From the NCBI RefSeq assembly GCF_016907955.1, contig NZ_JAFBCX010000005.1, forward strand, positions 558,001 through 622,000: DNA of 64,000 nucleotides, read 5' to 3'. This stretch comes from Lentzea nigeriaca (GTDB lineage Bacteria; Actinomycetota; Actinomycetes; Mycobacteriales; Pseudonocardiaceae). The position numbers and the translations under genes were made by a program. Of the stretch, positions 41,565-53,306 are shown piece after piece; the stretch's first letter is position 1; every line of letters starts with the position of its first letter. The notes beneath the pieces were generated by a model. That model was not told the origin of the DNA and did no database searches. It saw only the letters and a program-made list of their open reading frames with translations.

Positions 41565-42380
41565 ATGGTCGTTCTCGTCACCGGCACGTCGTCCGGCATC
41601 GGCCTCGCCATCGCCGTCCAGGCAGCTGAGGCCGGCCACCAGGTGGTGGCCACCATGCGCGACACCTCCCGTGCGGACGCCCTGCGCGCCGCGGCCCCGG
41701 ACATCGACATCCGGCAGCTCGACGTGACCGACAGCGACTCCATCACCGCCGCGGTCGACGGCGTGATCCGCGACTACGGCCGCCTCGACGCCGTGGTCAA
41801 CAACGCCGGCGCCGGCCACGTGGGCACCGTCGAGACCGACTCGGTCGGCAACTTCCGCAAGGTCATGGAGACCAACTTCTTCGGCGTCGTCCAGGTCAGC
41901 AAGGCCGCGATGCCCCACCTCCGCGCCTCGCGAGGCCGTCTGATCACCGTCACGAGCATCGGCGGCGTGGTCGGTCAGCCGTTCAACGAGGCCTACTGCG
42001 CGGCCAAGTTCGCGGTCGAGGGCATGATGGAGAGCCTCGCGCCCATCGCCGCCGCCCACGGCGTCTCCGTCACCGTCGTCGAGCCAGGCGCGGTCGCGAG
42101 CGAGTTCGTCACCAACGTGGGCGTGGACGTCGACAAGATCTTCGACGCGGTCGGGCCGTACGCGCCCCAGATGAAGAGCTACCTCGCCCGCACGGGCACG
42201 GCCTTCTCCAGCGCGCAGACGTCCGACGAGGCCGCCGCCGTCGTGCTGACCACCCTCGCCGGCGAGCGCACGCCGTTCCGCGTGCAGACCTCGGAGCGGG
42301 CGGAACAGGTCGTCGGCCTGAAGCTGGCCGACCTGGACGGCTCGGCCGTGCAGGCGATGACCAGGGCGTGGATCTCCTAG
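41565..42380 (+). CDS. short-chain dehydrogenase/reductase under MarR control
   Basis: This 271-residue classical SDR has TGTSSGIGLAIA near its start, NNAGAGH, the catalytic Ser in ITVTSIGGVV and YxxxK in AYCAAKFAVEGMME. It resembles the ketoreductase-like SDRs induced by MarR regulators. The ATG at 41565 follows GAGGAG. The cofactor is probably NADP (Thr-Met-Arg after the second strand). The substrate is unknown. Confidence 0.9.
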   Translation: MVVLVTGTSSGIGLAIAVQAAEAGHQVVATMRDTSRADALRAAAPDIDIRQLDVTDSDSITAAVDGVIRDYGRLDAVVNNAGAGHVGTVETDSVGNFRKVMETNFFGVVQVSKAAMPHLRASRGRLITVTSIGGVVGQPFNEAYCAAKFAVEGMMESLAPIAAAHGVSVTVVEPGAVASEFVTNVGVDVDKIFDAVGPYAPQMKSYLARTGTAFSSAQTSDEAAAVVLTTLAGERTPFRVQTSERAEQVVGLKLADLDGSAVQAMTRAWIS

Positions 42381-42401
42381 TGCCGCACTAAAGTGCCGTT
42401 C

Positions 42402-42974
42402 ATGGCGGTGCATCTCACGAAGATCTACACGCGGGTCGGCGACGACGGCACGACCGGACTAGGCGACTTCTCCCGCGTGCCCAAGACCTCGCCTCGCATC
42501 GAGGCGTACGCGGACGTCGACGAGACCAACGCGGCTCTCGGTGTCGCTCTCGCGCTCGGTCAGCTCGCAGAGGACGTCCATGACGTCGTGCGCAAGGTGC
42601 AGAACGACCTCTTCGACGTCGGAGCGGACCTGTGCACGCCGATCGTGCCGGACCCCAAGTACCCGCCGCTGCGCATCACCCAGGCCTACGTCGACCGCCT
42701 GGAGGGGTACTGCGACACGTTCAACGAGCGGCTGGGCAAGCTCGACTCGTTCATCCTGAACGGCGGCACGCCCGGCGCGGCCCTGCTGCACCAGGCGCGC
42801 ACGATCGCGCGCAGGGCCGAGCGCCGTGCGTGGGCGTTGATCGAGGCCGACGCCGAGCAGACGAACGTGCTCACGGCGAAGTACCTGAACCGGCTCTCCG
42901 ACCTGCTCTTCATCCTGGCCCGCGTGGCGAACCCGGACGGCGACGTGCTCTGGCAGCCCGGAGGCAATGCCTAG
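42402..42974 (+). CDS. cob(I)yrinic acid a,c-diamide adenosyltransferase, PduO type
   Basis: This 190-residue enzyme makes adenosylcobalamin from ATP and reduced cobalamin. Its PduO hallmarks are TRVGDDGTTGLGD near residue 9 and the active-site RRAERRAWAL. It can supply the cofactor for the MeaA-type mutase encoded 3 kb away. The ATG at 42402 is used; an upstream GTG at 42393 would add three residues. It overlaps the convergent DUF2550 gene by 4 bp. Confidence 0.93.
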   Translation: MAVHLTKIYTRVGDDGTTGLGDFSRVPKTSPRIEAYADVDETNAALGVALALGQLAEDVHDVVRKVQNDLFDVGADLCTPIVPDPKYPPLRITQAYVDRLEGYCDTFNERLGKLDSFILNGGTPGAALLHQARTIARRAERRAWALIEADAEQTNVLTAKYLNRLSDLLFILARVANPDGDVLWQPGGNA

Positions 42975-43402
42975 GAAGCCCAGGGAATGCTGCGGCCCGG
43001 AGGCGCTGACTCCAACCAGGACAGGAATCCTGTCAGCGCGTCCGGGCCCATCGCGATCTCGATCTCCCCCGAACCGACCCGGCACCGCAGCACCGTCGCA
43101 CCGGCCGGCATGGCGTACGCCTCCGGCCCAGTCGGCTCGCGGCGTGCGTCGATCTCGAGCCCGTCTCTGGAAATCAGCTGGTTCGGACCGGACCCGAGCG
43201 AGAGCACGCGGAACCAGGCGAACTTGTCGCCCCGGTAGTGCCCCACGCCCAGATGCCAGCCACGGCCGCGATCGTCGAACTGGCTGCGCAGGGCGACGTG
43301 CACGCCACCCTCACGAAGCAACCGGATACGTCGCCAGGCGAAGTAGGCGATGACGACCGCCACCCCAAGAAGGATCAGTCCGGCAATCTCGGTGATCCCC
43401 AC
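42971..43402 (-). CDS. DUF2550 family membrane-anchored protein
   Basis: This 143-residue protein has one N-terminal helix (IAGLILLGVAVVIAYFAWRR) and a soluble domain with GWHLGVGHYRGDKFAWFRVL, the DUF2550 pattern. In actinobacteria it lies directly behind atpC, as here with a 22-bp gap. The function is unknown; the constant pairing hints at a link to ATP synthase or the envelope. The GTG at 43402 follows GAGGG. Confidence 0.88.
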   Translation of the reverse strand: MGITEIAGLILLGVAVVIAYFAWRRIRLLREGGVHVALRSQFDDRGRGWHLGVGHYRGDKFAWFRVLSLGSGPNQLISRDGLEIDARREPTGPEAYAMPAGATVLRCRVGSGEIEIAMGPDALTGFLSWLESAPPGRSIPWAS

Positions 43403-43424
43403 GGCTGCGCCCTCGCGCCCGGTC

Positions 43425-43790
43425 TCAGGCCGACTGTTCCACGGCCCGCACGCGCGCTGCCGCACGTGCGCGCTCGGCGTCATCGGCGTCCTGCAGTGCC
43501 GACCGCGCCGCGTCCACGTCGATCTCGCCCGCGAGCTCGGCGTCCTCGGCGAGAATCGAGACGCCGGTGCCGGTCACGGAGAGGAAGCCACCATGCACGG
43601 CGGCGGTGACGAGGCCACCGTCCGTCGTGCGGACACGCACCACACCACCCTCTACGAGCTGACCGAGAACGGGCTCGTGACCGGGCAGGATGCCGATCTC
43701 GCCCTCGGTGGTCTGCGCCGATACAGAAGTGGCCTTGCCGGACCACAGGCGGCGTTCAACGGCGACCAGTTCAACGGTCATCTCGGCCAC
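43425..43790 (-). CDS. atpC: F1Fo ATP synthase epsilon subunit, detached from the main operon
   Basis: This 121-residue subunit has the N-terminal beta-sandwich ([29 protein letters not shown]) and a short C-terminal helix region ([18 protein letters not shown]). It couples rotation of gamma to the c ring and can inhibit hydrolysis. The GTG at 43790 follows GAGGGAG. It is normally directly behind atpD, but here 5471 bp with four other genes intervene, so it needs its own promoter in the 106-bp gap upstream. Confidence 0.93.
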   Translation of the reverse strand: MAEMTVELVAVERRLWSGKATSVSAQTTEGEIGILPGHEPVLGQLVEGGVVRVRTTDGGLVTAAVHGGFLSVTGTGVSILAEDAELAGEIDVDAARSALQDADDAERARAAARVRAVEQSA

Positions 43791-43896
43791 GCGTATCTCC
43801 CTCGTCGTCTGGAGTCGAACTGAGTCTAAACGGTCGCCTGACAACCTTGCCGCCCCGCCCGGTGTCAGTACCCACGACAACCGCCGAAGGGGGGAC

Positions 43897-44385
43897 ATGC
43901 AGGACTTCGAGGACTTCGTGGCGTTGCGTTCGCAGGCATTGCTGCGCACCGCTTACCTGCTGTGCGGCGGTGACAGAGACGCCGCCGAGGACATTCTGCA
44001 GGACGTCCTGATGAGCATGTACGGCAAGTGGCGGCGCATCAGGACCTCTCCGGAGGCCTATGCGCGCACCGCGCTGGCCAACGCCGCGGCCAACCGCTGG
44101 CGACGGCGTTCCCGCAAGCCGGAGGCACCGCTGGAACTGGGGGCGGTGCCTACGTCGCGCGGGCACGAACAGCAGGTCGTGGACGCGGACAGCGTAGTGC
44201 GCGCGTTGGCCGAGCTGCCGAAGAAGATGCGCGCGGTCCTGGTGCTGCGGTTCTTCGACGACCTCAGCGAGGCCGAGACCGCCCGCACGCTCGGTTGCGG
44301 CATCGGCACGGTGAAGAGCCAGACCTCGCGCGGGCTCGCCCGCATGCGGGAGCTGATGGGTGAGCAGGTGCTGACGTGGAACTGA
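43897..44385 (+). CDS. ECF-type RNA polymerase sigma factor (SigE-like)
   Basis: This 162-residue sigma factor has region 2 with [20 protein letters not shown] and [15 protein letters not shown], and region 4 with [20 protein letters not shown] and [14 protein letters not shown], as in the SigE family of actinomycetes. The ATG at 43897 follows AAGGGGGGA. It overlaps the next gene by 10 bp, so sigma factor and putative anti-sigma partner are coupled. It diverges from atpC in a 106-bp gap. Confidence 0.92.
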   Translation: MQDFEDFVALRSQALLRTAYLLCGGDRDAAEDILQDVLMSMYGKWRRIRTSPEAYARTALANAAANRWRRRSRKPEAPLELGAVPTSRGHEQQVVDADSVVRALAELPKKMRAVLVLRFFDDLSEAETARTLGCGIGTVKSQTSRGLARMRELMGEQVLTWN

Positions 44386-45572
44386 AGGAAGCGCTCGAGG
44401 CCGCGACGGCAGACCTGGACGTGCGGCCGGGATTCGTGGGGGACGTGATGGCCGGTGCGCGACGACGACACACGCGCAAACTGCTCGCAATCACTGCGGC
44501 GGTCGCCTTGCTCGCAGGCGTGACAACGGGCGTGATGCTGACCCGCTCGTCCACCGAACCGTTCACGGCCGGGGACGCGCGCCTCACCGCGGCGACGACC
44601 GGTGATCTGGCAGACCGCGGCGACGTCATCGAACAGGCGCTCAGCGTGTGGAACGGGAAGCGTCCGGTACCCGTGACGGACGTCTCATCGGACGCGCACG
44701 TGTTCTGGACGGCGAACACACCGGACGGCCCTGCCGCGCTGATCGCGCAGTCGGTCCGGGTGAAGGCGTCGGCTGAACCACAGACCCTCGTGGGCCTGGT
44801 GCACGGGGCCGACGTGGTCGACCAGGAGGTCGTCTACCGGGGCGCGCGCGAGCAGGGCATCTACCGCATCGGCGACGGCGAGGCGACGTACGTGGTGCTG
44901 GGCCTCGGGGAGCGGGTCTTCTGGTCGGCGAACCCGACGCGTGGACCGGACCTCAGGTACTCGCGCGCGTGGCAGGAGGCCGAACTCCACGGCGGGGTGG
45001 CCGTCGTGCGCGCCAAGCCCGAGGAAACACCGGTCTTCCTGCGCACGACCATCGTGCCCGCCGCCGACGACTTCACGCGCGTCGGTGAACGAATCGCTCC
45101 CCGCCAGGAGATCGAGCAGGCGCCGCCGCGCACCGGCCTCGGCTGGTCGAGCGTCATGTGGGCGACGTCCAGGCAGGAACCCGGCAAGCCGGGACAGAGC
45201 CAGGACAAGCTGGTCTCCGAGGACCTCCGCAGACGCGGCTACATGGACTACGGCCATCCGTTGGTGCTGTGGGAGGTGCGCGCCTGGCTCCCGGACGGCC
45301 GGTACGCCGTGGTCACGGAGACGAACGGGGAGCTGATCGGGGCTCTCTACCAGGCGGACGGCACGTTCGACCGCGTGGTGCCCGGCGGCCCCGCGGTGAG
45401 AGGCAGACCGGTGCCGGTGCGGCTCGTGTTGCCGGACGGTCAGGGCACGATCATCGCCGACCGCAACGCGTTGCTGGGGCCGGAGGAGCGGGAGGGCGCG
45501 TGGCTGGCACCTCCCGGCACCACCCAGGTGACCATCTGGCGCTCAGGCGACCAGGAGGTCGTGCCGCTTTAG
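44376..45572 (+). CDS. putative membrane anti-sigma partner of the ECF sigma factor
   Basis: This 398-residue protein has a short cytoplasmic part ([18 protein letters not shown]), one membrane helix near residues 37-57 (LLAITAAVALLAGVTTGVML) and a large extracytoplasmic domain. Coupling to an ECF sigma gene and this layout suggest an anti-sigma factor that senses an envelope signal, but no zinc-binding anti-sigma motif is seen, so this is inference. The GTG at 44376 overlaps the sigma stop. Its stop is followed at once by the repeat at 45572-45732. Confidence 0.7.
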   Translation: MELKEALEAATADLDVRPGFVGDVMAGARRRHTRKLLAITAAVALLAGVTTGVMLTRSSTEPFTAGDARLTAATTGDLADRGDVIEQALSVWNGKRPVPVTDVSSDAHVFWTANTPDGPAALIAQSVRVKASAEPQTLVGLVHGADVVDQEVVYRGAREQGIYRIGDGEATYVVLGLGERVFWSANPTRGPDLRYSRAWQEAELHGGVAVVRAKPEETPVFLRTTIVPAADDFTRVGERIAPRQEIEQAPPRTGLGWSSVMWATSRQEPGKPGQSQDKLVSEDLRRRGYMDYGHPLVLWEVRAWLPDGRYAVVTETNGELIGALYQADGTFDRVVPGGPAVRGRPVPVRLVLPDGQGTIIADRNALLGPEEREGAWLAPPGTTQVTIWRSGDQEVVPL

Positions 45573-45732
45573 TGGTACGACTCGGAACGTTGGCGAGGTA
45601 AGTCACGCTCAGCAGGGCACGGTCGCGCTCTCATGCACGTCGCTGCCGAGATGGCGGTAGAGAAATGCCGACGCAAACGTTTGCTGATCACCCCGACTGC
45701 TGCCAACCGCGCAGTCGGCAGCCATGAGAGCG
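45572..45732 (+). repeat. conserved intergenic element, copy B (contains the 112-bp module)
   Basis: The first 27 bp (45572-45598) resemble 36350-36376, and 45621-45732 align without gaps to 36498-36609. The module has perfect outer arms CGCGCTCTCATG (45624-45635) and CATGAGAGCGCG (45723-45734) and the palindrome GCAAACGTTTGC. It lies between two convergent genes. It could be a structured RNA, a terminator or a miniature mobile element. Confidence 0.75.
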
Positions 45733-45807
45733 CGATCTTCATGATCGAAGCGCGGCTGGGCCTGCCAGCATCACTCTCACATCCCAAGAGATAGCTGCGA
45801 CACGCAG

Positions 45808-47538
45808 CTAGCCACCGTGCCAGGACCGCCAGAGCGTCGCGTACGTGCCGTCTCTGGCGACCAGGTCGTCGTGGGACCCCAGCTCCACGACGCGGCCCGC
45901 GTCGACGACCGCGATCCGGTCGGCGTCCCGCGCGGTCTGCAGCCGGTGCGCGATCGCGATCACCGTGCGACTCTCCCGCACGGCCGCGATCGCACGCTCG
46001 GCGTGCCTGGCCGTGGCCGGGTCCAGCGACGATGTCGCCTCGTCCAGCACCAGCGTGTGCGGATCGGCGACCTCCACCCGTGCGAGCGCGAGTTGTTGTG
46101 CCTGCGCGGGATCCAGCTCCGCGCCGCCCGCGCCCAGCATGGTGTCCAGCCCGTCCGGCAGCTCGTCGAACCACCGCGCGTCCACGGTCCGCAGCGCTTC
46201 GACCAGCCGCTCGTCCGGCGCGTCCTGGGCGGCCATCGCCAGGTTCTCCCTCAGCGTCCCGATGAACACGTGATGTTCTTGCGTCACAAGCACAATCTGC
46301 TGCTCACCCGCAGCCACGAGATCCGCGACCGGCACTCCGCCCACGAGCACCGAACCCTCCGCGGGCCGGTCAACCCCCGCGATCAGCCTGCCCAGCGTCG
46401 ACTTGCCCGCACCGGACACACCCACGATCGCGAGCCGTTCTCCCGGCTGCACAACGAGATCCACACCGTGCAGAACCTCATGGCCGTCCACATAGGAGTA
46501 ACGAACACCGCGCACCTCGATGCGATCGTCGGCAGGCGTCTCCACCTCCGGCGGAGGTTCCGCGTTGGCCCCGATCCCCTCGATCCGCGCGAACGACGCG
46601 CCGCCGCGCTGCAGGAACTCGACCCACATCAGAATGCGGTCCATCGGTTCGACGAGCCGCCACGCCCACAGCGCGCCCGTGACGACGGCTTCGATGCCGA
46701 CACCGTCGGCCGCGTACGCCAAACCGCCCGCCAGCAGCACCAGCACGGTCGGCAGGGTGTTCACGAAGGAGCCAATGGGAAACAGGACGTTCCGCAGCCG
46801 CAACGTCCGCATCCGCGCCCAGTACAGGCGATCGATGGTGTCGTCGGCAGCGGCCACCATCCGGTCGCGCAGCCCGTAGGTCTCGATCGTCCGGCTGCCC
46901 TCGCCGACGGCAGCGGAAATCTCCGCCACGTCACCGTTCGCCTCGCTCTCCGCGAGGTACGCGGCGCGCGCACGGGCCAGGTACCAGCGAGTCACCCACG
47001 CGACGAACGGCAGCCCGACGAACGCCACCAGCCCGAGCAGTGGGTCCAGCAGGAACATCGCCACGAACACCACGACGATGTGCACGACTCCGGTGAACAC
47101 CTCGGGCACGCTGTCCCGCAACGCCTGCCCGACCGTGCCGACGTCGCTCGTGACCCGCGTGAGCAGGTCGCCGGTGCTCAGCCGGTCCACGACCCGTGCC
47201 GGCAGGGCCAGCGTCCGCGTCACGGCCTCTTCCCGCAGCGAGGCAAGGAACCGCTCGCCGAGGCGTGCCGTCTGCAGGTTGCTGTACCGCACCAGCAACA
47301 GGTGCGCCACGGCCGCGCCGAGCACCCCGAGCGCCATCAGGTCCACAGTGGACAGGGTCAGTCCACCGCTCCCCACCCCGCCCACGATCTTGCCGAGCAG
47401 ATACGGCCCGACGAGACCGGACAACGCCGACAGCACCGTGAGCGCGAGAACGACGACCAGCGCCCGCCGTTCGTCGCGCAGCAACCGCACGGCCGCCCGC
47501 CGCACCTCACGCCGGTCCGCGATGGGCAACCGGTTCAT
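45808..47538 (-). CDS. ABC exporter half-transporter with intact Walker motifs but lost signature
   Basis: This 576-residue protein has six membrane helices (starting ALVVVLALTVLSALSGLVGP) and an ATPase domain. The Walker A GVSGAGKSTLGRL (near 376), Walker B LVLDEATSSLD and His switch IAIAHRLQ are intact, but the signature LSGGQ is replaced by ELDPAQAQQLALAR (near 476). It overlaps the upstream half-transporter by 4 bp. The pair should form a heterodimeric exporter with one working ATP site. The cargo is unknown. Confidence 0.9.
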   Translation of the reverse strand: MNRLPIADRREVRRAAVRLLRDERRALVVVLALTVLSALSGLVGPYLLGKIVGGVGSGGLTLSTVDLMALGVLGAAVAHLLLVRYSNLQTARLGERFLASLREEAVTRTLALPARVVDRLSTGDLLTRVTSDVGTVGQALRDSVPEVFTGVVHIVVVFVAMFLLDPLLGLVAFVGLPFVAWVTRWYLARARAAYLAESEANGDVAEISAAVGEGSRTIETYGLRDRMVAAADDTIDRLYWARMRTLRLRNVLFPIGSFVNTLPTVLVLLAGGLAYAADGVGIEAVVTGALWAWRLVEPMDRILMWVEFLQRGGASFARIEGIGANAEPPPEVETPADDRIEVRGVRYSYVDGHEVLHGVDLVVQPGERLAIVGVSGAGKSTLGRLIAGVDRPAEGSVLVGGVPVADLVAAGEQQIVLVTQEHHVFIGTLRENLAMAAQDAPDERLVEALRTVDARWFDELPDGLDTMLGAGGAELDPAQAQQLALARVEVADPHTLVLDEATSSLDPATARHAERAIAAVRESRTVIAIAHRLQTARDADRIAVVDAGRVVELGSHDDLVARDGTYATLWRSWHGG

Positions 47539-49037
47539 CGGCTTTCCTCCAGGTGCACGGTCTGGTCCGCCTGCCCGATCCACAACGGCGACGACGACAC
47601 GACCACGGTGGTCCGCCCGAGCCGCGCTTGTTTCACGCGCCGCGCGACGGCCGCCTCGGTGACCGCGTCGAGCGCCGACGTGGGCTCGACGAGCACCAGC
47701 AGGTCCGGTTCGCTGAGCAACGCCCGCACGAGCCTGAGCCGCTGTCGCTGACCGCCGGAAACGTTGCGCCCCTTGGACTCCAGGTGCGAGTCGAGCCCGT
47801 CCGGCAACGCCTCCACGACATCGCCGGCGGCCGCCGCCCAGATGGCCTGATCCAGTTCGTCGTCGTCGTGTTCGGCCACCGACACCGCCTCGCGCAACGG
47901 ACCGGCGAACAGATAGTCGTCGTTGTCCGCAACGACTCCCGGCAGCCGATCCACCGCTTCCCGTGCCAGCGCGGCGTTGGCGGAGACCACCACGGTCAAT
48001 GCCCCGCTCTTCACGTCCAGCACAGGCGCGTCGTCACTGCTCTCGTCCGGCCGCAGCCGCAGAATCCCGATCACCCGCCCCGCCGACACCAACGCCCGCG
48101 GAATGGCGTCCGCACCCTCCATGAAGAAGCTGACCGGCACGATCAACGTCGTGACGTACAGGTAGACCGCGAGCATCTCCTCGACCGAGATCGCGCCGGC
48201 CACCGCCATCCGCGCCACGATCCACGTGACCACCGCCAGGAACAGCGCAGGCAACCCCCACGTCAACGCCTGCACCCAACTCAGCCACGCCGCCACCCGA
48301 TAGCCGTCACGCAACACCTCACTCGACTTGGCCTCAAAGCGTCGCGCGAACGCCGGCTTGCCGCCGATCCCGGACAACACCCGCAACCCGGCCACGATGT
48401 CCCCTGCCCGCGAGCTCAACTCCCCGAGGCTGCGCCGATAACCGGCCTCCACGGCGTGCAGCCGCCGCATCACGGGCCCGGTGACCGCCGCCAGCACCGG
48501 CACACCGAGCAACACAACCACCGCGAGAAGCACCGAAATCCGCACCAGCAACACAGCCGTGGCCACATAGGCGATCACGGCCCCCACGCCAGGCCCAGTG
48601 CTCGTGAGCGCATGCGCGATCCGCGCGGTGTCACCGTTCTGCAGATACGTCAGCTCACCCGTGGACAACTTCCGCCGCACCACACCGCCAAGCCGCGTGA
48701 CGCGCCGAACCACAACCTGCGCCGTCCTGAGCGCGGCGTCGGTACGAACCAACGTCATCGTGCGATGCCGAGCCAGCCCGACAAGAGCCAGCACCCCAGC
48801 CACCACAACCAACGACAGGCTCCACCACACCAGCCCCGCACGATCCTCAGCCCGAAGCGCCTTGACCGCCTGCGAAATGAGATAGGGCGGCACAATCAGC
48901 CCGCACATCCACAACGACCCCCACCACGCCCCGGCAAGCACCCGCCAGCGCTGCATCCTCACCAGCCACCACAGGTACCGCCAGGGCGATCGGGTGTCAG
49001 GGGTGCCCGGATCGTCGTAAGGCGCGTGTCGGGACAT
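47535..49037 (-). CDS. ABC exporter half-transporter with intact signature but no Walker A
   Basis: This 500-residue protein has a six-helix membrane domain and a shortened ATPase domain. Where Walker A should stand it reads GALTVVVSANAALAREAV (near 349) with no Gly-Lys-Ser/Thr. Walker B is LLVLVEPTSALD, with Val for the Asp, and the His switch is Ser (VVVSSSPLW). The signature VSGGQRQRLRL (near 429) is intact. It therefore cannot bind ATP normally but can complete the partner's site. Its start lies behind the atp terminator. Confidence 0.9.
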   Translation of the reverse strand: MSRHAPYDDPGTPDTRSPWRYLWWLVRMQRWRVLAGAWWGSLWMCGLIVPPYLISQAVKALRAEDRAGLVWWSLSLVVVAGVLALVGLARHRTMTLVRTDAALRTAQVVVRRVTRLGGVVRRKLSTGELTYLQNGDTARIAHALTSTGPGVGAVIAYVATAVLLVRISVLLAVVVLLGVPVLAAVTGPVMRRLHAVEAGYRRSLGELSSRAGDIVAGLRVLSGIGGKPAFARRFEAKSSEVLRDGYRVAAWLSWVQALTWGLPALFLAVVTWIVARMAVAGAISVEEMLAVYLYVTTLIVPVSFFMEGADAIPRALVSAGRVIGILRLRPDESSDDAPVLDVKSGALTVVVSANAALAREAVDRLPGVVADNDDYLFAGPLREAVSVAEHDDDELDQAIWAAAAGDVVEALPDGLDSHLESKGRNVSGGQRQRLRLVRALLSEPDLLVLVEPTSALDAVTEAAVARRVKQARLGRTTVVVSSSPLWIGQADQTVHLEESR

Positions 49038-49209
49038 GACCCGACTGTGCCATCACGCGCCGTGCGGCACGACCGTTTTAGCGCGCGCCAACAGCGGCGG
49101 CGACCACCCAAGGCACCCCGCTGGAAGGCGGCCCGCCCGCATTGGCGACACCTCCGCTGGAACCGGCACACCAACGCAAACCGAACCACCACAAGCCCAA
49201 AAAGCCCAA

Positions 49210-49242
49210 AGGGCCGTCCCTCCACATAGGAGAGACGGCCCT
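49210..49242 (-). terminator. terminator of the main atp operon
   Basis: AGGGCCGTC (49210-49218) pairs with GACGGCCCT (49234-49242). On the minus strand the stem is followed by TTTGGGCTTTTTGGG. It lies 20 bp after the atpD stop. Confidence 0.8.
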
Positions 49243-49261
49243 GAGAGAAGCCAGACCTAGC

Positions 49262-51605
<2,344 letters not shown>

Positions 51606-51613
51606 GGCTCAGA

Positions 51614-53260
51614 TCACTTCTTGGCCGGCTCGGGCTTGTGCAGCTTCACCGACTCCTGCGCGACCTTGTCGGCGTCCATGGCCTTCTCCGGGGCCTCGTT
51701 CACGATCGTCGTGCCGTCCGAAGCGGTGAACTGCTTCTTGAACTCGGCGATCGCGGCGACCACGCGGCTCTGCGCGTCGTCGGAGAAGACCTTGGTCTCG
51801 ACGATGCCGCCGAGCACGTCCGCGTGGTTGCGGCGCAGCGAGTCCTTGAACTCGGCGACGAACCGGCGGATGTCGCCGACGGGGACGTCGTCCAGGTGAC
51901 CCTTGGTCGCGGCGAAGATCTCGACGACCTGCTCCTCGACGGGCACCGGGGAGTACTGACCCTGCTTGAGCAGCTCGACCAGACGGGCACCGCGGTCCAG
52001 CTGGGCGCGCGAGGCGGCGTCGAGGTCGGACGCGAACGCGGAGAAGGCCTCAAGCTCGCGGAACTGCGACAGGTCGAGACGCAGCGAGCCCGCGACCGCC
52101 TTCATCGCCTTGATCTGCGCGGCACCACCGACGCGGGACACGGAGATACCCACGTTGACGGCCGGGCGGACACCGGCGTTGAACAGGTCGGACTCGAGGA
52201 AGCACTGACCGTCGGTGATCGAGATGACGTTGGTCGGGATGTACGCCGACACGTCGTTCGCCTTGGTCTCGATGATCGGGAGACCCGTCATCGAGCCGCC
52301 GCCCATCTCGTCCGACAGCTTCGCGCAACGCTCGAGGAGACGCGAGTGCAAGTAGAAGACGTCGCCGGGGTACGCCTCGCGGCCCGGCGGGCGGCGCAGC
52401 AGCAGCGAGATCGCGCGGTACGCCTCGGCCTGCTTGGTCAGGTCGTCGAAGATGATCAGGACGTGCTTGCCCTGGTACATCCAGTGCTGGCCGATGGCGG
52501 AGCCGGTGTACGGCGCCAGCCACTTGAAGCCGGCGGAGTCGGAGGCTGGGGCGGCGACGATCGTCGTGTACTCGAGCGCGCCCGCCTCCTCCAGCGCGGC
52601 CTTGACACCCGCGATGGTGGAGCCCTTCTGGCCGATGGCGACGTAGACGCAGCGGACCTGCTGCTTGGGGTCGCCCGACTCCCAGGCCTTCTTCTGGTTG
52701 ATGATCGTGTCGATGCAGACCGCGGTCTTGCCGGTCTTGCGGTCACCGATGATCAGCTGACGCTGACCGCGACCGATCGGGGTCATCGCGTCGATGGCCT
52801 TGATGCCGGTCTGCATCGGCTCGGACACCGGCTGACGCTGCAGCACGGTGGCCGCCTGCAGCTCCAGGGCGCGGTTGTCGTCGGCGACGATGTCACCGAG
52901 GCCGTCGATCGGCTGGCCCAGCGGGTTGACGACGCGGCCGAGGAAGCCGTCGCCGACCGGCACCGACAGAACCTTGCCCGTGCGGCGGACCTCCTGGCCT
53001 TCTTCGATCTTGTCGAAGTCACCGAGGATGACCGCACCGATCTCGCGGACCTCGAGGTTCAGGGCGACGCCGAGGACGCCACCGGGGAACTCGAGCAGCT
53101 CGTTGGTCATCGTGCCCGGAAGGCCCTCGACGATGGCGATGCCGTCGTAGGTCTCGGAGACGACACCAACCTCTTCCCGGCTGACCTCCGGGGAGTAGCT
53201 CGAGACGTACTTCTCGATCGCACTGCGGATCTCGTCCGACGAGATCGTCAGCTCCGCCAT
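51614..53260 (-). CDS. atpA: F1Fo ATP synthase alpha subunit
   Basis: Alpha forms the non-catalytic sites and half of the F1 hexamer. This 548-residue protein has the P-loop [14 protein letters not shown], and the conserved [19 protein letters not shown] stretch. The C-terminus is longer than in E. coli (about 35 residues, ending [10 protein letters not shown]), a feature of actinobacterial alpha subunits that in mycobacteria helps block ATP hydrolysis. Its start is 46 bp after atpH. Confidence 0.97.
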   Translation of the reverse strand: MAELTISSDEIRSAIEKYVSSYSPEVSREEVGVVSETYDGIAIVEGLPGTMTNELLEFPGGVLGVALNLEVREIGAVILGDFDKIEEGQEVRRTGKVLSVPVGDGFLGRVVNPLGQPIDGLGDIVADDNRALELQAATVLQRQPVSEPMQTGIKAIDAMTPIGRGQRQLIIGDRKTGKTAVCIDTIINQKKAWESGDPKQQVRCVYVAIGQKGSTIAGVKAALEEAGALEYTTIVAAPASDSAGFKWLAPYTGSAIGQHWMYQGKHVLIIFDDLTKQAEAYRAISLLLRRPPGREAYPGDVFYLHSRLLERCAKLSDEMGGGSMTGLPIIETKANDVSAYIPTNVISITDGQCFLESDLFNAGVRPAVNVGISVSRVGGAAQIKAMKAVAGSLRLDLSQFRELEAFSAFASDLDAASRAQLDRGARLVELLKQGQYSPVPVEEQVVEIFAATKGHLDDVPVGDIRRFVAEFKDSLRRNHADVLGGIVETKVFSDDAQSRVVAAIAEFKKQFTASDGTTIVNEAPEKAMDADKVAQESVKLHKPEPAKK

Positions 53261-53306
53261 GTCGTTCCTGCTCTCACTTCTTCGTTCTTGGGAAAGGGCT
53301 CGGGGG

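Noticed and set aside
45573..45807. Coding gene between the anti-sigma gene and the ABC exporter
   Set aside because: Only short frames lie here, and the space is filled by the palindromic repeat.
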